DNA from: Verrucomicrobiota bacterium | Lineage (GTDB): Bacteria > Verrucomicrobiota > Verrucomicrobiia > CAIQCK01 | Assembly (NCBI GenBank): GCA_016222825.1 | Contig: JACRQF010000002.1 | Location: 1-64,000 of the forward strand | Length of the DNA stretch: 64,000 nt | Direction of reading: 5' to 3' | Shown here: positions 1 through 8,571 of the stretch, piece after piece | Layout: each line of letters begins with the position of its first letter | Position numbering within the stretch: position 1 is the stretch's first letter | Program-made: the position numbers and the translations under genes | Notes under the pieces: model-generated | What the model saw: the letters and a program-made list of their open reading frames with translations, nothing else | What the model was told of the DNA's origin: nothing | Databases searched by the model: none

Positions 1-285
1 ACCGCGACGGACGGGATTCCCGCGTCTTGCAATCCTTTGCGGAGCGCGGGAATGTAAAACAATTCCGGTTCGCAGAATTTCACTTCGTAAAACACGATGC
101 CCCTCGCGTTATGCGCGCGCGTCAGCGCGATCAGGTGATCGAGCCGCGCTTGAATCGCGCTCCCGCGCGTCGAATCGGGCGACGCGTGAATGATGCGCTC
201 CGCCATTCGCGTGAACGGATCATCGCTCGTTCCACGCGGATACAGGCGTCTGCCACAGCACGCGAGATCGTCCGCGACGACGCGG
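1..285 (-). pseudogene. 2-hydroxyacyl-CoA dehydratase (HgdB/BcrB-like) fragment
   Basis: Reading leftward from about 285, the minus strand gives VVADDLACCGRRLYPRG, then IVFYEVKFCEPELF, then PALRKGLQDAGIPSVAV up to the window edge. The KFCEPELF block and the ADD..CCGRR block are typical of the D-component of 2-hydroxyacyl-CoA dehydratases and benzoyl-CoA reductase subunits, which carry a [4Fe-4S] cluster on cysteines of these motifs. The C-terminus lies beyond the window. The N-terminal half should lie to the right of 285, but that sequence is instead an amidohydrolase on the other strand, so the gene appears cut. The family call comes from motifs recognised by eye. A genomic deletion and an assembly join are both possible. 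Confidence 0.55.
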
Positions 286-1409
286 GCCAGCCTGTCCTCA
301 TCCGTGGCGGCAACCAGTCGCTCCGCAAGCTCATGCCGCGACCGAACGTGACGCGCGAGCAGACGATGGAGGCGTTGGGCAAGTTGCTGCGGCGTTACAA
401 CGAGGTCGGCATCACGACCATCTTCGAGCGCGCCACAGACCGCGACGGCGTCGGCCTGTATGCCTAACTGCGCGACCAGGGCAAACTCACGGCGCGGATG
501 CGGGCGACATTCCGTTTCTCCGCGCGAACACCGGAAGCGGTCGAGAAATACATCAAGAATCTCGGCTTCAAACCCGGCGACGGCGATGACTGGGTGCGTG
601 CTGTCATGATGAAAACGACGCTCGATGGCGGCATCCACTGGGGCACGACGCGATTGAGCGAGCGCTACGGCGAAAAGCGCATCCAGTTCTATCGGCTCAC
701 CGACCCGGACTATTGCGGGGAGCTTTATTACACGCCGGAGGAGTTGAAGATGGTTTTCGCGACCGTCAACCGGCTTGGCTGGCCGATGAGCATCCATGTC
801 ACCGGCGATGCCGGAACGGAAGCCGTGCTCGATGCCATCGCGGCCGTCGCTGCGAGCGACCCGAGCATCAAGCAACGGCGGTTCAACCTGCTCCACACCT
901 ATTTCCCGACGCCCACCATCGCGCGCCGCGCCAAGGAACTCGGCGTTGGCGTGGACACGCAGGGCTATCTCTACTATCGCGACGCCGAGGCGATGGCGGA
1001 CATCTACGGCAAACCGTGGGCCGAGCGGTTCATCGGTTTGGGCGAGTGGGCGCGCGCCGGCGTTCCTGTCGCGGTCAACAGCGACCACATGATTGGCTTC
1101 GATCCCGACCACGCGATGAACTCGTTCAATCCCGCCCTGATGCTCTGGATCGCCGTCGCGCGGCAAACCGACCGGGGCAACGTTTATGGCGCGCACCAGA
1201 GACTCTCGCGGCTCGACGCGCTGCGAGCGGTGACGCTCTGGGCCGCGTGGTTGAGCTTCGACGAGGACAAGCTCGGCTCGCTCGAACCCGGCAAGCTCGC
1301 CGACCTCGTCGTCATTGACCGGGATTACCTCACCTGCGCGGAAGACGACATCCGCAAGATCAAAGTCTTGCGCACTATTGTCGGCGGCAAGACGGTTTTC
1401 CAACGGTGA
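255..1409 (+). pseudogene. Amidohydrolase family 3 (YtcJ-like), 5'-truncated, nonsense codon
   Basis: YtcJ-type metal-dependent amidohydrolases are about 540 residues long and hydrolyse C-N bonds in a TIM barrel. Here the homology starts near 255-261 (REIVRDDAGQP) and continues through YNEVGITTIFE to a TAA at 465-467. It resumes in the same frame with LRDQGKLTARMRATF and ends with the usual C-terminal GSLEPGKLADLVVIDRD. Later metal-site regions are present (SIHVTGDAG, NLLHTYFP, VNSDHMIGFDP), but the N-terminal HxH metal motif is missing. An ATG at 498 could start a 303-residue fragment with no good ribosome site. The gene is probably inactive. The stop would need only one C-to-T change from CAA, so a sequencing error could explain it, but not the missing N-terminus. 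Confidence 0.75.
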
Positions 1410-1431
1410 GGCGGGACATTGAGGATATGAA

Positions 1432-3153
1432 ATGAAGCTGATCGCATTCGGCATGAAGTGCTTCTTCGTGGGCTGGCTGGTCGCTGCACCGCGCTGTCCG
1501 GCGCAAGGCGGGCAGTTCAATCTCGCGAGCTTCTCGCCGCGCGCCGACGGCGCCACGGACGACACGCCGGCGTTGACGCGTTGTTTTGAGTCGGTCGCGA
1601 AAGCGGGCGGCGGGACGGTGGTCATTCCGCCGGGCGACTACTTCGTCAGCGGTGGCACGCCGGTCTCGCTGTCGTCGCGCACGACCGTGTCGGCTTATGG
1701 CGCGAGGTTCCACCTGCCGGAGAAGCTGGGCGACCAGGCGCGCGGGGTGGTCTTCAGCGGCCAGGATGTGCGCGACTTCAACGGGTGCGGCGGGCATTTC
1801 ACATGCCGCTGCTTCGACCCCAAGCGCGACGACAACACGTGGGAGCCGAACGTCAACACGCGGATGATCCTCATCACCACCTCGGCGGGCGGACGCACGG
1901 AGAACCTGACCTTCCGCGACATCAGCTCCGAGCGCATCGCGGGCGCAGTCGTCAGCGTCCACGGCGCGGCGAAGGCCAAGAGCGAGTCGGAGGTGGAGAC
2001 GTTCGCGCGCCACGTGACGGTGGACAATTGCACACTGCTGGAGAGCGGCAAGTTCATGTGGGACTACGGCTACCTGTGGCAGGTCATCGTCTGGCCGGAG
2101 GATTACGAGGCGTGGGAAGTGGAACGGGCGCGGCGTTACTTCCGCAACGACCTCACACGTGCCGGCATTCGGATGAGCGACGGCGACGACCGCGTGTGTT
2201 TCGACAACCGCGTGAAGCCGGTTGGGGTCAGCAAGGACGCGGAGCCGAGGAGCGGGCTGTGTTTCTTCGGCGGCACACTGCCGAAGAACATCACACGAGG
2301 CCGGCAATATTTTGTCGTCGAGTCGGCTGCGGACCACATCAAAGTGTCGGAGCAGCCGGGCGGGAAGCCGATCCGTTTCCAGGGCGCGAGCGGCGACGGC
2401 GTGCAGCTCGCTTATAACTTCGCCGGCACGTTCCACGGGCTTTATGCGCCCACCGGCTCGGCGTCAGGCAAGGGTGGGGTGGACATCATGTGCGCACGCG
2501 ACGTGCGGATCACGGGCTGCCAGCTCAGCGCGCTGGGCGACACGATGCACGTGCAGCGTTGCCGGAATGTGGTCTTCGCGAACAACCACATCATCGGCTC
2601 TCGTATGGGCGCATTCTTCCTGGCGGAGTTCTGCAAGAACGCGACGGTCACCGGCAACATGGTGGACGGCACGAACGGCTCGCGGGTGATGAGCGTGGAG
2701 AAGTCGTGCGAGGACGTGACAATCATCGGCAACACGTTCCGCAATGGCGGGCGCGGCAGTTGGATCAACCAGCCGAAGAACTTCATCCTCCAAGGCAACG
2801 TCTTCGTGAACAACACCACCAAGGGCGAGAGCGACCCGCGTCGCGGGCGGCGGAGCTACGAGACCGGCGAGTATCGGCGCTGGCCGGAGCTTTACTTCAC
2901 CTTGCACGAGGAGAAGGGCGCCTACGGTCCCGTCATTGTGCGCGACAACGTGTTTGCGCTTGGCGAGGGCTGCGCGGAGGAGGCGGTGACGTTTGCGCCC
3001 AACGGTCGCGATCTGCGGATGAGCGGCAATGTCTTCCAGAACCGGCCGGCGGTGATCCGGGTGGATCCGTCGTGCGCCGGCGTGGCCGTGCAGGACAACG
3101 CAGGCGCGACGCTGAAGCGCGCAGCGGTTGGTTTCAACCACGGCAGGCGGTAG
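1432..3153 (+). CDS. Secreted right-handed beta-helix (pectate-lyase-3-like) protein
   Basis: This 573-residue protein has a hydrophobic N-terminus ending near AAPRCPAQG that reads as a Sec signal peptide. The opening FSPRADGATDDTPALTRCF followed by GGGTVVIPPGDYFVSG is the standard start of pectate_lyase_3 and GH28-like parallel beta-helices. The body repeats short strands with N-rich turns (CRNVVFANNHI, CKNATVTGNMV, CEDVTIIGNTF, PKNFILQGNVF), one helix rung each. It probably binds or cleaves an acidic or plant-type polysaccharide outside the cytoplasm. Substrate and catalytic residues cannot be assigned. It starts 22 nt after the broken amidohydrolase and 80 nt before the binding-protein genes. 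Confidence 0.75.
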   Translation: MKLIAFGMKCFFVGWLVAAPRCPAQGGQFNLASFSPRADGATDDTPALTRCFESVAKAGGGTVVIPPGDYFVSGGTPVSLSSRTTVSAYGARFHLPEKLGDQARGVVFSGQDVRDFNGCGGHFTCRCFDPKRDDNTWEPNVNTRMILITTSAGGRTENLTFRDISSERIAGAVVSVHGAAKAKSESEVETFARHVTVDNCTLLESGKFMWDYGYLWQVIVWPEDYEAWEVERARRYFRNDLTRAGIRMSDGDDRVCFDNRVKPVGVSKDAEPRSGLCFFGGTLPKNITRGRQYFVVESAADHIKVSEQPGGKPIRFQGASGDGVQLAYNFAGTFHGLYAPTGSASGKGGVDIMCARDVRITGCQLSALGDTMHVQRCRNVVFANNHIIGSRMGAFFLAEFCKNATVTGNMVDGTNGSRVMSVEKSCEDVTIIGNTFRNGGRGSWINQPKNFILQGNVFVNNTTKGESDPRRGRRSYETGEYRRWPELYFTLHEEKGAYGPVIVRDNVFALGEGCAEEAVTFAPNGRDLRMSGNVFQNRPAVIRVDPSCAGVAVQDNAGATLKRAAVGFNHGRR

Positions 3154-3234
3154 CCGGCGCGACGAACTGGAGAGAAAAACTCTTCCGTTCCGAGGGTCGT
3201 TGGATTAGAGTTTTTGTCGGCAAGAGGGAACTTC

Positions 3235-4263
3235 ATGACAACCACCAACCGGGCAACGAAAGCGAAGACCGCCGCGCAGTTGACGGCCCTTTGCGCGCTC
3301 GTTGTTTTTGACCCCTGGCTGGTTTGTTCGAGCGAGCCCCAGCAGGCTCCGAAGGCGGCGCTGCCGGTGACGATGGCGGTGGGCATGTTGCCGCTGACGT
3401 CGCTGGCGATCCTCGCGGACCACGAGGGATTGTTCACGCGCGCGGGCGTGACGGTGAACGTGAAGAAATGCGCGACGGGCGTGATCGCCATGGACGCGCT
3501 TCTGTCGGGCGAGGCGCAGGTTGCCGTGGCCGGCGACACGCCGGTGGTGTTCGGCAGTTTCAAGAGGCGGGATTTCCGCATCCTGGCCGGCATTGCTTCG
3601 TGGGACAACGACGTGACCATCGTGGCGCGAAAAGACCGCGGCATCAGCCGGCCCGCGGACCTGAAGGGCAGGCGCGTCGCCACGCAAAAGACCTCGGTGG
3701 CGCAGTTCTTCCTGCACATGTTTTTGTTGAAGCAAGGGTTGTCGGAGAAGGACGTGGAGATCCAATACATGCCGCAGGCCCGGTTCCCACAGGCGCTGGC
3801 TCGCGGTGAAGCCGACGCAGCGTCCGTCCGGGAACCCTTCACGAGCCAGGCCGTGGCGCTGCTGGGATCCAACGCGGTGACGTTTGAAGAACCGGGGCTT
3901 TACGTGGAGTATTACAACCTCGTGGCCTCCGAGCGTTTTCTGAGGGAACAACCGGAGGCGGCGCGCCAGATCGTTCGCGCGCTGCTTGCCGCCGAGGCGT
4001 TCGCGAAGAACCAGCCGGCGCGCGCCCAGAGCATCGTGGCCCGGACGATTTCGGTGCCGGAACTGACACTCCAGCGGGTTTGGCCGCGTCTGGACCTGCG
4101 GGTGAGGCTGAGCCAATCGTTGTTGGTGGCGCTGGAAGATCAGGCGCGTTGGGTCATCGGCAGCCACCTGACGGAAGAGAGGGCGATGCCGAATTTCCTA
4201 CGGTTCATCCATCTCGAAACCATGCTGGCGGTGAAGCCGTCGGCGGTCAGCATCATTCGCTAG
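3235..4263 (+). CDS. NMT1/SsuA-type substrate-binding protein, copy 1
   Basis: The 342-residue product resembles periplasmic binding proteins of the nitrate/sulfonate/thiamine-precursor type: hydrophobic N-terminus, LTSLAILADHEGLFTRAG, then the two-lobed core ending ADLKGRRVATQ...FPQALARGEADAA. ATG 3235 is chosen because AGAGGG lies six bases upstream; a TTG at 3214 is in frame. WLVC near residue 31 could be a lipid attachment site, but the -1 residue is not G/A/S. No permease or ATPase gene is nearby. Instead it is followed 6 nt later by a paralogue and then by a hybrid kinase, so a sensing role is likely. The ligand is unknown. Confidence 0.8.
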   Translation: MTTTNRATKAKTAAQLTALCALVVFDPWLVCSSEPQQAPKAALPVTMAVGMLPLTSLAILADHEGLFTRAGVTVNVKKCATGVIAMDALLSGEAQVAVAGDTPVVFGSFKRRDFRILAGIASWDNDVTIVARKDRGISRPADLKGRRVATQKTSVAQFFLHMFLLKQGLSEKDVEIQYMPQARFPQALARGEADAASVREPFTSQAVALLGSNAVTFEEPGLYVEYYNLVASERFLREQPEAARQIVRALLAAEAFAKNQPARAQSIVARTISVPELTLQRVWPRLDLRVRLSQSLLVALEDQARWVIGSHLTEERAMPNFLRFIHLETMLAVKPSAVSIIR

Positions 4264-4269
4264 AAATCC

Positions 4270-5310
4270 ATGACAACGCTCCGGGGAGAAACGAGGGCGA
4301 GGGTCGTCGCACGTTGGGCGGCGCCGTGTGTTTTCGTGGCGCTCGCCGTGGTGACGAACTTCTCATGCAAGCCGGAACGGACGCCGGAACACGCGGAGCG
4401 CGCGCGGATGCCGGTGGCGCTAGGGATCGGCATGGCGCCGCTGGCGGCGCTGGCGATCATCGCGGATGCCGAAGGTTGTTTTGCGCGCGAGGGCGCGGCG
4501 GTGTCGGTCCGGAGATACGCGAGCGGCAAGCTGGCGCTGGATGCGATGCTGGCAGGAGAGGTGCTGGCGGCGACGGCGGCGGTGACGCCGGTCGTTTTCA
4601 GCAGCTTCAAGCGCCGTGATTTCTCCCTCGTGGCAAGCATCGGCTCGTCCAACAACGACACGCGGATCGTCGCGCGCAAAGACCGCGGCATCACCAGGGC
4701 GGCGGACCTGAGAGGCAAGCGCGTCGCCACGCAAGAGGCTTCGGCGGTGCATTTCTTCCTGCACATGTTCCTGCTGAAACAGGGCATGACGGAGAAAGAC
4801 GTGACGATCCACAACCTGACGCCCGCGGATTTTCCCCAGGCGCTGGCCCGCGGCGACGTGGACGCGTGTTCGCTGCGGGAGCCGCTCATCAGCCAGGCAT
4901 TGGCGCTGCTGGGCGACAACGCCGTGGTGTTCGAGCAACCGGAGCTCCACGTGGAATACCACAACCTGCTGCTCTGCAATCCCTTTCTGGAAAAGCGCCC
5001 GGAAACAGTCCGCCGCCTCCTGCGCGCGTTCCTGGCGGCGGAGACGTTTGCGCGACGACACCCGCAGCGCGCCAAGACCACCGTGGCCCGCGCGCTTGCG
5101 ATCAGCGAACCGGCGCTGAACCGGTTCTGGCCCTGGCTGGATCTGCGCGTAAGGCTCAGCCAGTCGTTGCTGCTTGCGATGGAAGATCAGGCGCGCTGGG
5201 CCATGAGCAGGCAGGAGGCAGAGGGCGCGGCGATGCCAAACTACTTGCAGTTTGTCCGTCTGGACGCAATGCTCTCGGTCAAACCGTCGGCGGTGAGTAT
5301 CATTCGGTGA
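4270..5310 (+). CDS. NMT1/SsuA-type substrate-binding protein, copy 2
   Basis: This 346-residue tandem paralogue shares with copy 1 the blocks FSSFKRRDF/FGSFKRRDF, ARKDRGI, FFLHMFLLKQG, FPQALARG, LDLRVRLSQSLL and the identical C-terminus VKPSAVSIIR. It has an N-terminal export signal (CVFVALAVVTNFSC), possibly lipid-anchored although the lipobox is poor. It lies 6 nt after copy 1 and 10 nt before the histidine kinase gene, so the three are almost certainly co-transcribed. Differences are concentrated in the ligand-facing parts (SNNDTRIV for WDNDVTIV, HNLTPADF for QYMPQARF), which would fit different ligands or a heterodimer. That reading is inference. Confidence 0.8.
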   Translation: MTTLRGETRARVVARWAAPCVFVALAVVTNFSCKPERTPEHAERARMPVALGIGMAPLAALAIIADAEGCFAREGAAVSVRRYASGKLALDAMLAGEVLAATAAVTPVVFSSFKRRDFSLVASIGSSNNDTRIVARKDRGITRAADLRGKRVATQEASAVHFFLHMFLLKQGMTEKDVTIHNLTPADFPQALARGDVDACSLREPLISQALALLGDNAVVFEQPELHVEYHNLLLCNPFLEKRPETVRRLLRAFLAAETFARRHPQRAKTTVARALAISEPALNRFWPWLDLRVRLSQSLLLAMEDQARWAMSRQEAEGAAMPNYLQFVRLDAMLSVKPSAVSIIR

Positions 5311-5320
5311 AGCCAAGACG

Positions 5321-7750
5321 ATGAAGATCAAGACGAAGCTGCACATCATCATCCTCTGCTCGCTGGGCATCATTGCGCTCGCCTCGGTGACGTTGATGAC
5401 GGCGTTCCGTCAAATCAACGCAGCCTGGCAAGACAGCGCGCTGGCGAACGAACTGACCCGCGGCCTCTTCGAACTGGGGATTCTGACGACGGACTACGTC
5501 TTGCACGGCGGTGAACGCGCGCAGACGCAGTGGTTGATGAAACACGATTCCCTCACGCGGCTGCTCAACAGCGCGGATTTCGCCGACCCCGAAAGCCGCT
5601 CCATCCTCACGCAATTCCGCCAAAACCACCAGGATATCCGGAACATCTTCGTCAGTCTGGCGCGACTTCAGGCCGAGCGCGGCAAGCTTCCCGCGGACGC
5701 TGAAGTCTCGCCTGAATTGAAGCAGCGTTTTGTCGGCCAGTTGGACGCCCGCACCCAGACCATGGTGTCCGACGCCTCGGAACTGGCCGCGCTCAGCCGC
5801 CAGAGCGCGGTCTTGGCGCGCAACCAGAGCATCGTCATCATGCTGGCCTCCGTGGCGATGATCGCGGTGAGTTTGATCGCCATCTCGTGGTTGTTCGACC
5901 ACGGCGTCGTCCTGCCCCTCGAACGGCTCCAGAAAGGCACCGCCATCATCGGCTCCGGCGACCTGAACCACAAGGTCGGCACCGGATCGCAGGACGAAGT
6001 CGGCCAGCTCGCGCGCTCCTTCGACGAAATGACCGACAAGCTCAAATCCGTCACGGTTTCCCGCGACGACCTGGCGGTGGAGATCGCCGAGCGCAAGCGC
6101 GCCCAGGAGGAGCTGCGCCACGCCAAGGAAACCGCCGAGACGGCCAGCCGCACCAAGAGCCAGTTCCTCGCCAACATGAGCCACGAGTTGCGCACGCCGC
6201 TGAACTCTGTCATCGGCTTCACCAACATCCTGCTCAAGAACAAGGGCGGCAACCTGCACTCTGAGGAACTGACGTTCCTGGAGCGGATCGTCGCCAACGG
6301 CAAACACCTGCTCGACCTGATCAACCAGGTCCTCGACCTCTCCAAGATCGAGGCCCGGCGCGTGGAAATCGAAACCTCGATGGTCACGCTCGACCGGTTG
6401 ATAACCGTCATCATCGGCCAGTTCGAGCCACAACTGCGCGACCGCCCCGTCAAGCTCGCCGCCGAACTGCCCGACCACATCGCCCCGCTGGAAACCGACG
6501 CCGGCAAGCTCAAGCAGGTCATCATCAACCTCGTCGGCAACGCCCTCAAATTCACCGAGCGCGGCAGCGTCACCGTCAGCGTCGCCGTCGAGGAAGGCAC
6601 GCACCGGCCGGCGCGCATCACCGTCACCGACACCGGCATCGGCATCCCCGAAGACCGGCTCGCCGTCATCTTCGAGGCGTTCCAGCAGGCCGACCCCAGC
6701 ACCACCCGCAAATACGGCGGCACCGGCCTCGGCCTCACCATCTCCAAGGCCCTCTGCGAACTCATGGGCTACCGTCTCGAAGTCACCAGCGAAGTCGGCA
6801 AAGGCTCCGCCTTCAGCATCATCCTGGCGGCCCGCCAAACCTCCGCCGGCATCACCATCCGCCCCGCGCCGCTCGCGGAGGTCCGCGGCTTCTCCGCCGC
6901 CGAGGCCGCCGCCGAAGTCACCCGCCGCATCCGCGCCATGGAGGCCACCCAGCCCCTGCGGGACAAACTCGTCCTCATCATAGACGACGAGGCCGATTCC
7001 CGCCTCCTGCTGACCAACCTCATCGAACAATTCGGCTGCCACGTCGTTGCGGCGGATTGCGGCGAGCTGGGCCTGCGCATGGCCAAGGAAATCAAGCCCG
7101 ACCTCATCACCCTCGACCTTCTCATGCCGCAGATGGACGGCTGGGAAGTCCTCCGCCGCCTCAAAGCCGACCCCGACCTCAAGGACATCCCCGTCATCGT
7201 CGTCAGCGTCGTCGCCCGCGAGCGGCGCGGCACCGTCCTCGGCGCCGTCGAGATGCTGCAAAAACCCGTCTCCCGCGAAGACCTCCTGCGCGTCATCAGC
7301 CTCATCCCCCGCTCCCGCATCCTCGTCGTCGAAGACAACGAAGACGACCGCCGCCTCTTCGCCGCCCACCTCCAGGGCCGCGTCTCCGAACTGCGCATGG
7401 CCACCAACGGCCGCGAAGCCCTGGCGGTGCTGGAAAACTTCACGCCCAACCTCATCCTCCTGGACATCATGATGCCGGAGATGGACGGCATGGCGTTCCT
7501 CGACACCATCCGCAAGAACCCGCGCCACTGGCACATTCCGGTCTTCGTCGTCACCGCCAAGGAACTCACCGCCGACGAAGCCAAGCGGCTCGGCTCCGAA
7601 GCCCAGGCCGTTTTGAAGAAGGCCGAGGAATGGGGCGACGACCTGGAGCGCGTCCTCAACGGCATGCTCAAGAACCGCCCCAGCCGCGTGCACTTGCACG
7701 CGTTGAAGGACTCGTTGCCTTCAGGCTCCCCTCCGGCCACGGGAGCGTGA
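5321..7750 (+). CDS. Hybrid sensor histidine kinase with two receiver domains
   Basis: The 809-residue membrane kinase has TM1 at about 8-30, a periplasmic region of about 140 residues, TM2 at about 170-190, HAMP at about 190-245 (RLQKGTAIIGSGDLNHKVG) and HisKA with ANMSHELRTPLNS (His288). HATPase_c follows with NLVGNALKFTE, DTGIGIPE and GGTGLGLTI. Two receivers follow, with acceptor Asp599 (LDLLMPQMDGW) and Asp715 (LDIMMPEMDGM). The domain order predicts His288 to receiver to a separate Hpt. It is the third gene of the run with the two binding proteins, and the Hpt gene is 88 nt downstream. The periplasmic loop could read ligand-bound binding protein, as in other kinase/binding-protein systems, but this is not shown. 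Confidence 0.93.
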   Translation: MKIKTKLHIIILCSLGIIALASVTLMTAFRQINAAWQDSALANELTRGLFELGILTTDYVLHGGERAQTQWLMKHDSLTRLLNSADFADPESRSILTQFRQNHQDIRNIFVSLARLQAERGKLPADAEVSPELKQRFVGQLDARTQTMVSDASELAALSRQSAVLARNQSIVIMLASVAMIAVSLIAISWLFDHGVVLPLERLQKGTAIIGSGDLNHKVGTGSQDEVGQLARSFDEMTDKLKSVTVSRDDLAVEIAERKRAQEELRHAKETAETASRTKSQFLANMSHELRTPLNSVIGFTNILLKNKGGNLHSEELTFLERIVANGKHLLDLINQVLDLSKIEARRVEIETSMVTLDRLITVIIGQFEPQLRDRPVKLAAELPDHIAPLETDAGKLKQVIINLVGNALKFTERGSVTVSVAVEEGTHRPARITVTDTGIGIPEDRLAVIFEAFQQADPSTTRKYGGTGLGLTISKALCELMGYRLEVTSEVGKGSAFSIILAARQTSAGITIRPAPLAEVRGFSAAEAAAEVTRRIRAMEATQPLRDKLVLIIDDEADSRLLLTNLIEQFGCHVVAADCGELGLRMAKEIKPDLITLDLLMPQMDGWEVLRRLKADPDLKDIPVIVVSVVARERRGTVLGAVEMLQKPVSREDLLRVISLIPRSRILVVEDNEDDRRLFAAHLQGRVSELRMATNGREALAVLENFTPNLILLDIMMPEMDGMAFLDTIRKNPRHWHIPVFVVTAKELTADEAKRLGSEAQAVLKKAEEWGDDLERVLNGMLKNRPSRVHLHALKDSLPSGSPPATGA

Positions 7751-7838
7751 GAAGAACGCTGTCTCTCGTTGTTGACGCCGGCACGGTCTTTGCGGAGAAT
7801 CCGCCGGTAGTGCGGCCGGACGAACGAAGGAGTAACTC

Positions 7839-8192
7839 GTGAGCGATGACATCAGTTGGGACAGGGCGGCCATAGCCCGGTTGGAGAAGATCGGCGGACG
7901 GAAACTGGTCCGCGAGATGCTCGGCATCGTGCTGGACTACGTCCCGAAAAAACTCGAAGCCGCCCGCGAGGGCGAGCGCGCCGGCGACCCCGACGCCATC
8001 CAGCGCGCCGTTCATCCCATCCGCTCCAGCGCCGCCAACGTCGGCGCGCGCGCGGTGCAGGGGCTGGCCGACCGGATCGAGCGACTGGCAATGGACAAAC
8101 AAATGGAACCGATTCCGCCGCTGTTGCGCGAACTGGAGGCCGCGTTCGACCGGGTTCTGCCGGAACTGGAACGGGAACGGGACGCGCCTTGA
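7839..8192 (+). CDS. Hpt phosphotransfer protein
   Basis: The protein of 117 residues is all-helical in character, with the Hpt signature around AVHPIRSSAANVGARAVQ. The phospho-accepting histidine is His59. The start is GTG 7839 with a clear AAGGAG site upstream. It would carry phosphate from the receivers of the preceding hybrid kinase to the response regulator that overlaps its stop codon. Dedicated Hpt genes beside a hybrid kinase are common; the adjacency of kinase, Hpt and single-domain regulator here makes a closed phosphorelay likely. Confidence 0.85.
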   Translation: MSDDISWDRAAIARLEKIGGRKLVREMLGIVLDYVPKKLEAAREGERAGDPDAIQRAVHPIRSSAANVGARAVQGLADRIERLAMDKQMEPIPPLLRELEAAFDRVLPELERERDAP

Positions 8193-8569
8193 AGAAGATC
8201 GCCGTGGTGGAGGACAATCCGGACAACCGCCTGCTCTTGCGGGCGATCCTGGGCGGGCGCTACGAGGTGGCCGAGTATGAGAACGGCACGGCCGCCTGCG
8301 AGGGCCTGCGGGAACAAATCCCCGACTTGGTGTTGCTGGACATCTCGTTGCCGGACATGGACGGCCTCGATGTGTTGCGGCAAATTCGCGCAGACGCGGC
8401 GCTCAAAACCGTCCCCGTCATTGCATTGACGGCCCACGATATGCCGTCTGATCGGGGCAAGTTTACCGCCGCCGGATTCGACGATTACCTCACCAAACCC
8501 ATCCTGGACGAATCGGTCCTTCTGGAGGCGGTCGAGAGCTGTCTGGGCCGGCGGCCGGACCGGGCCTGA
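8189..8569 (+). CDS. Single-domain response regulator (CheY-like)
   Basis: The 126-residue receiver has the acidic pair in VVEDNPDN, acceptor Asp51 in LLDISLPDMDG, a conserved Thr in IALTAHD and Lys in DDYLTKPI. No output domain is attached. Translation starts at a TTG overlapping the Hpt stop (TTGA, 8189-8192), so the two are translationally coupled. The frame is open further upstream, but that part is the Hpt gene read out of frame. It probably ends the phosphorelay. The output target is not evident; the next gene, an outer-membrane channel, begins 3 nt downstream. Confidence 0.88.
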   Translation: MKKIAVVEDNPDNRLLLRAILGGRYEVAEYENGTAACEGLREQIPDLVLLDISLPDMDGLDVLRQIRADAALKTVPVIALTAHDMPSDRGKFTAAGFDDYLTKPILDESVLLEAVESCLGRRPDRA

Positions 8570-8571
8570 GC

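Noticed and set aside
5300..7699. 799-codon minus-strand frame opposite the histidine kinase
   Set aside because: Shadow frame: Asp/Glu/Val/Gly-rich translation with no motif, opposite a fully recognisable kinase.
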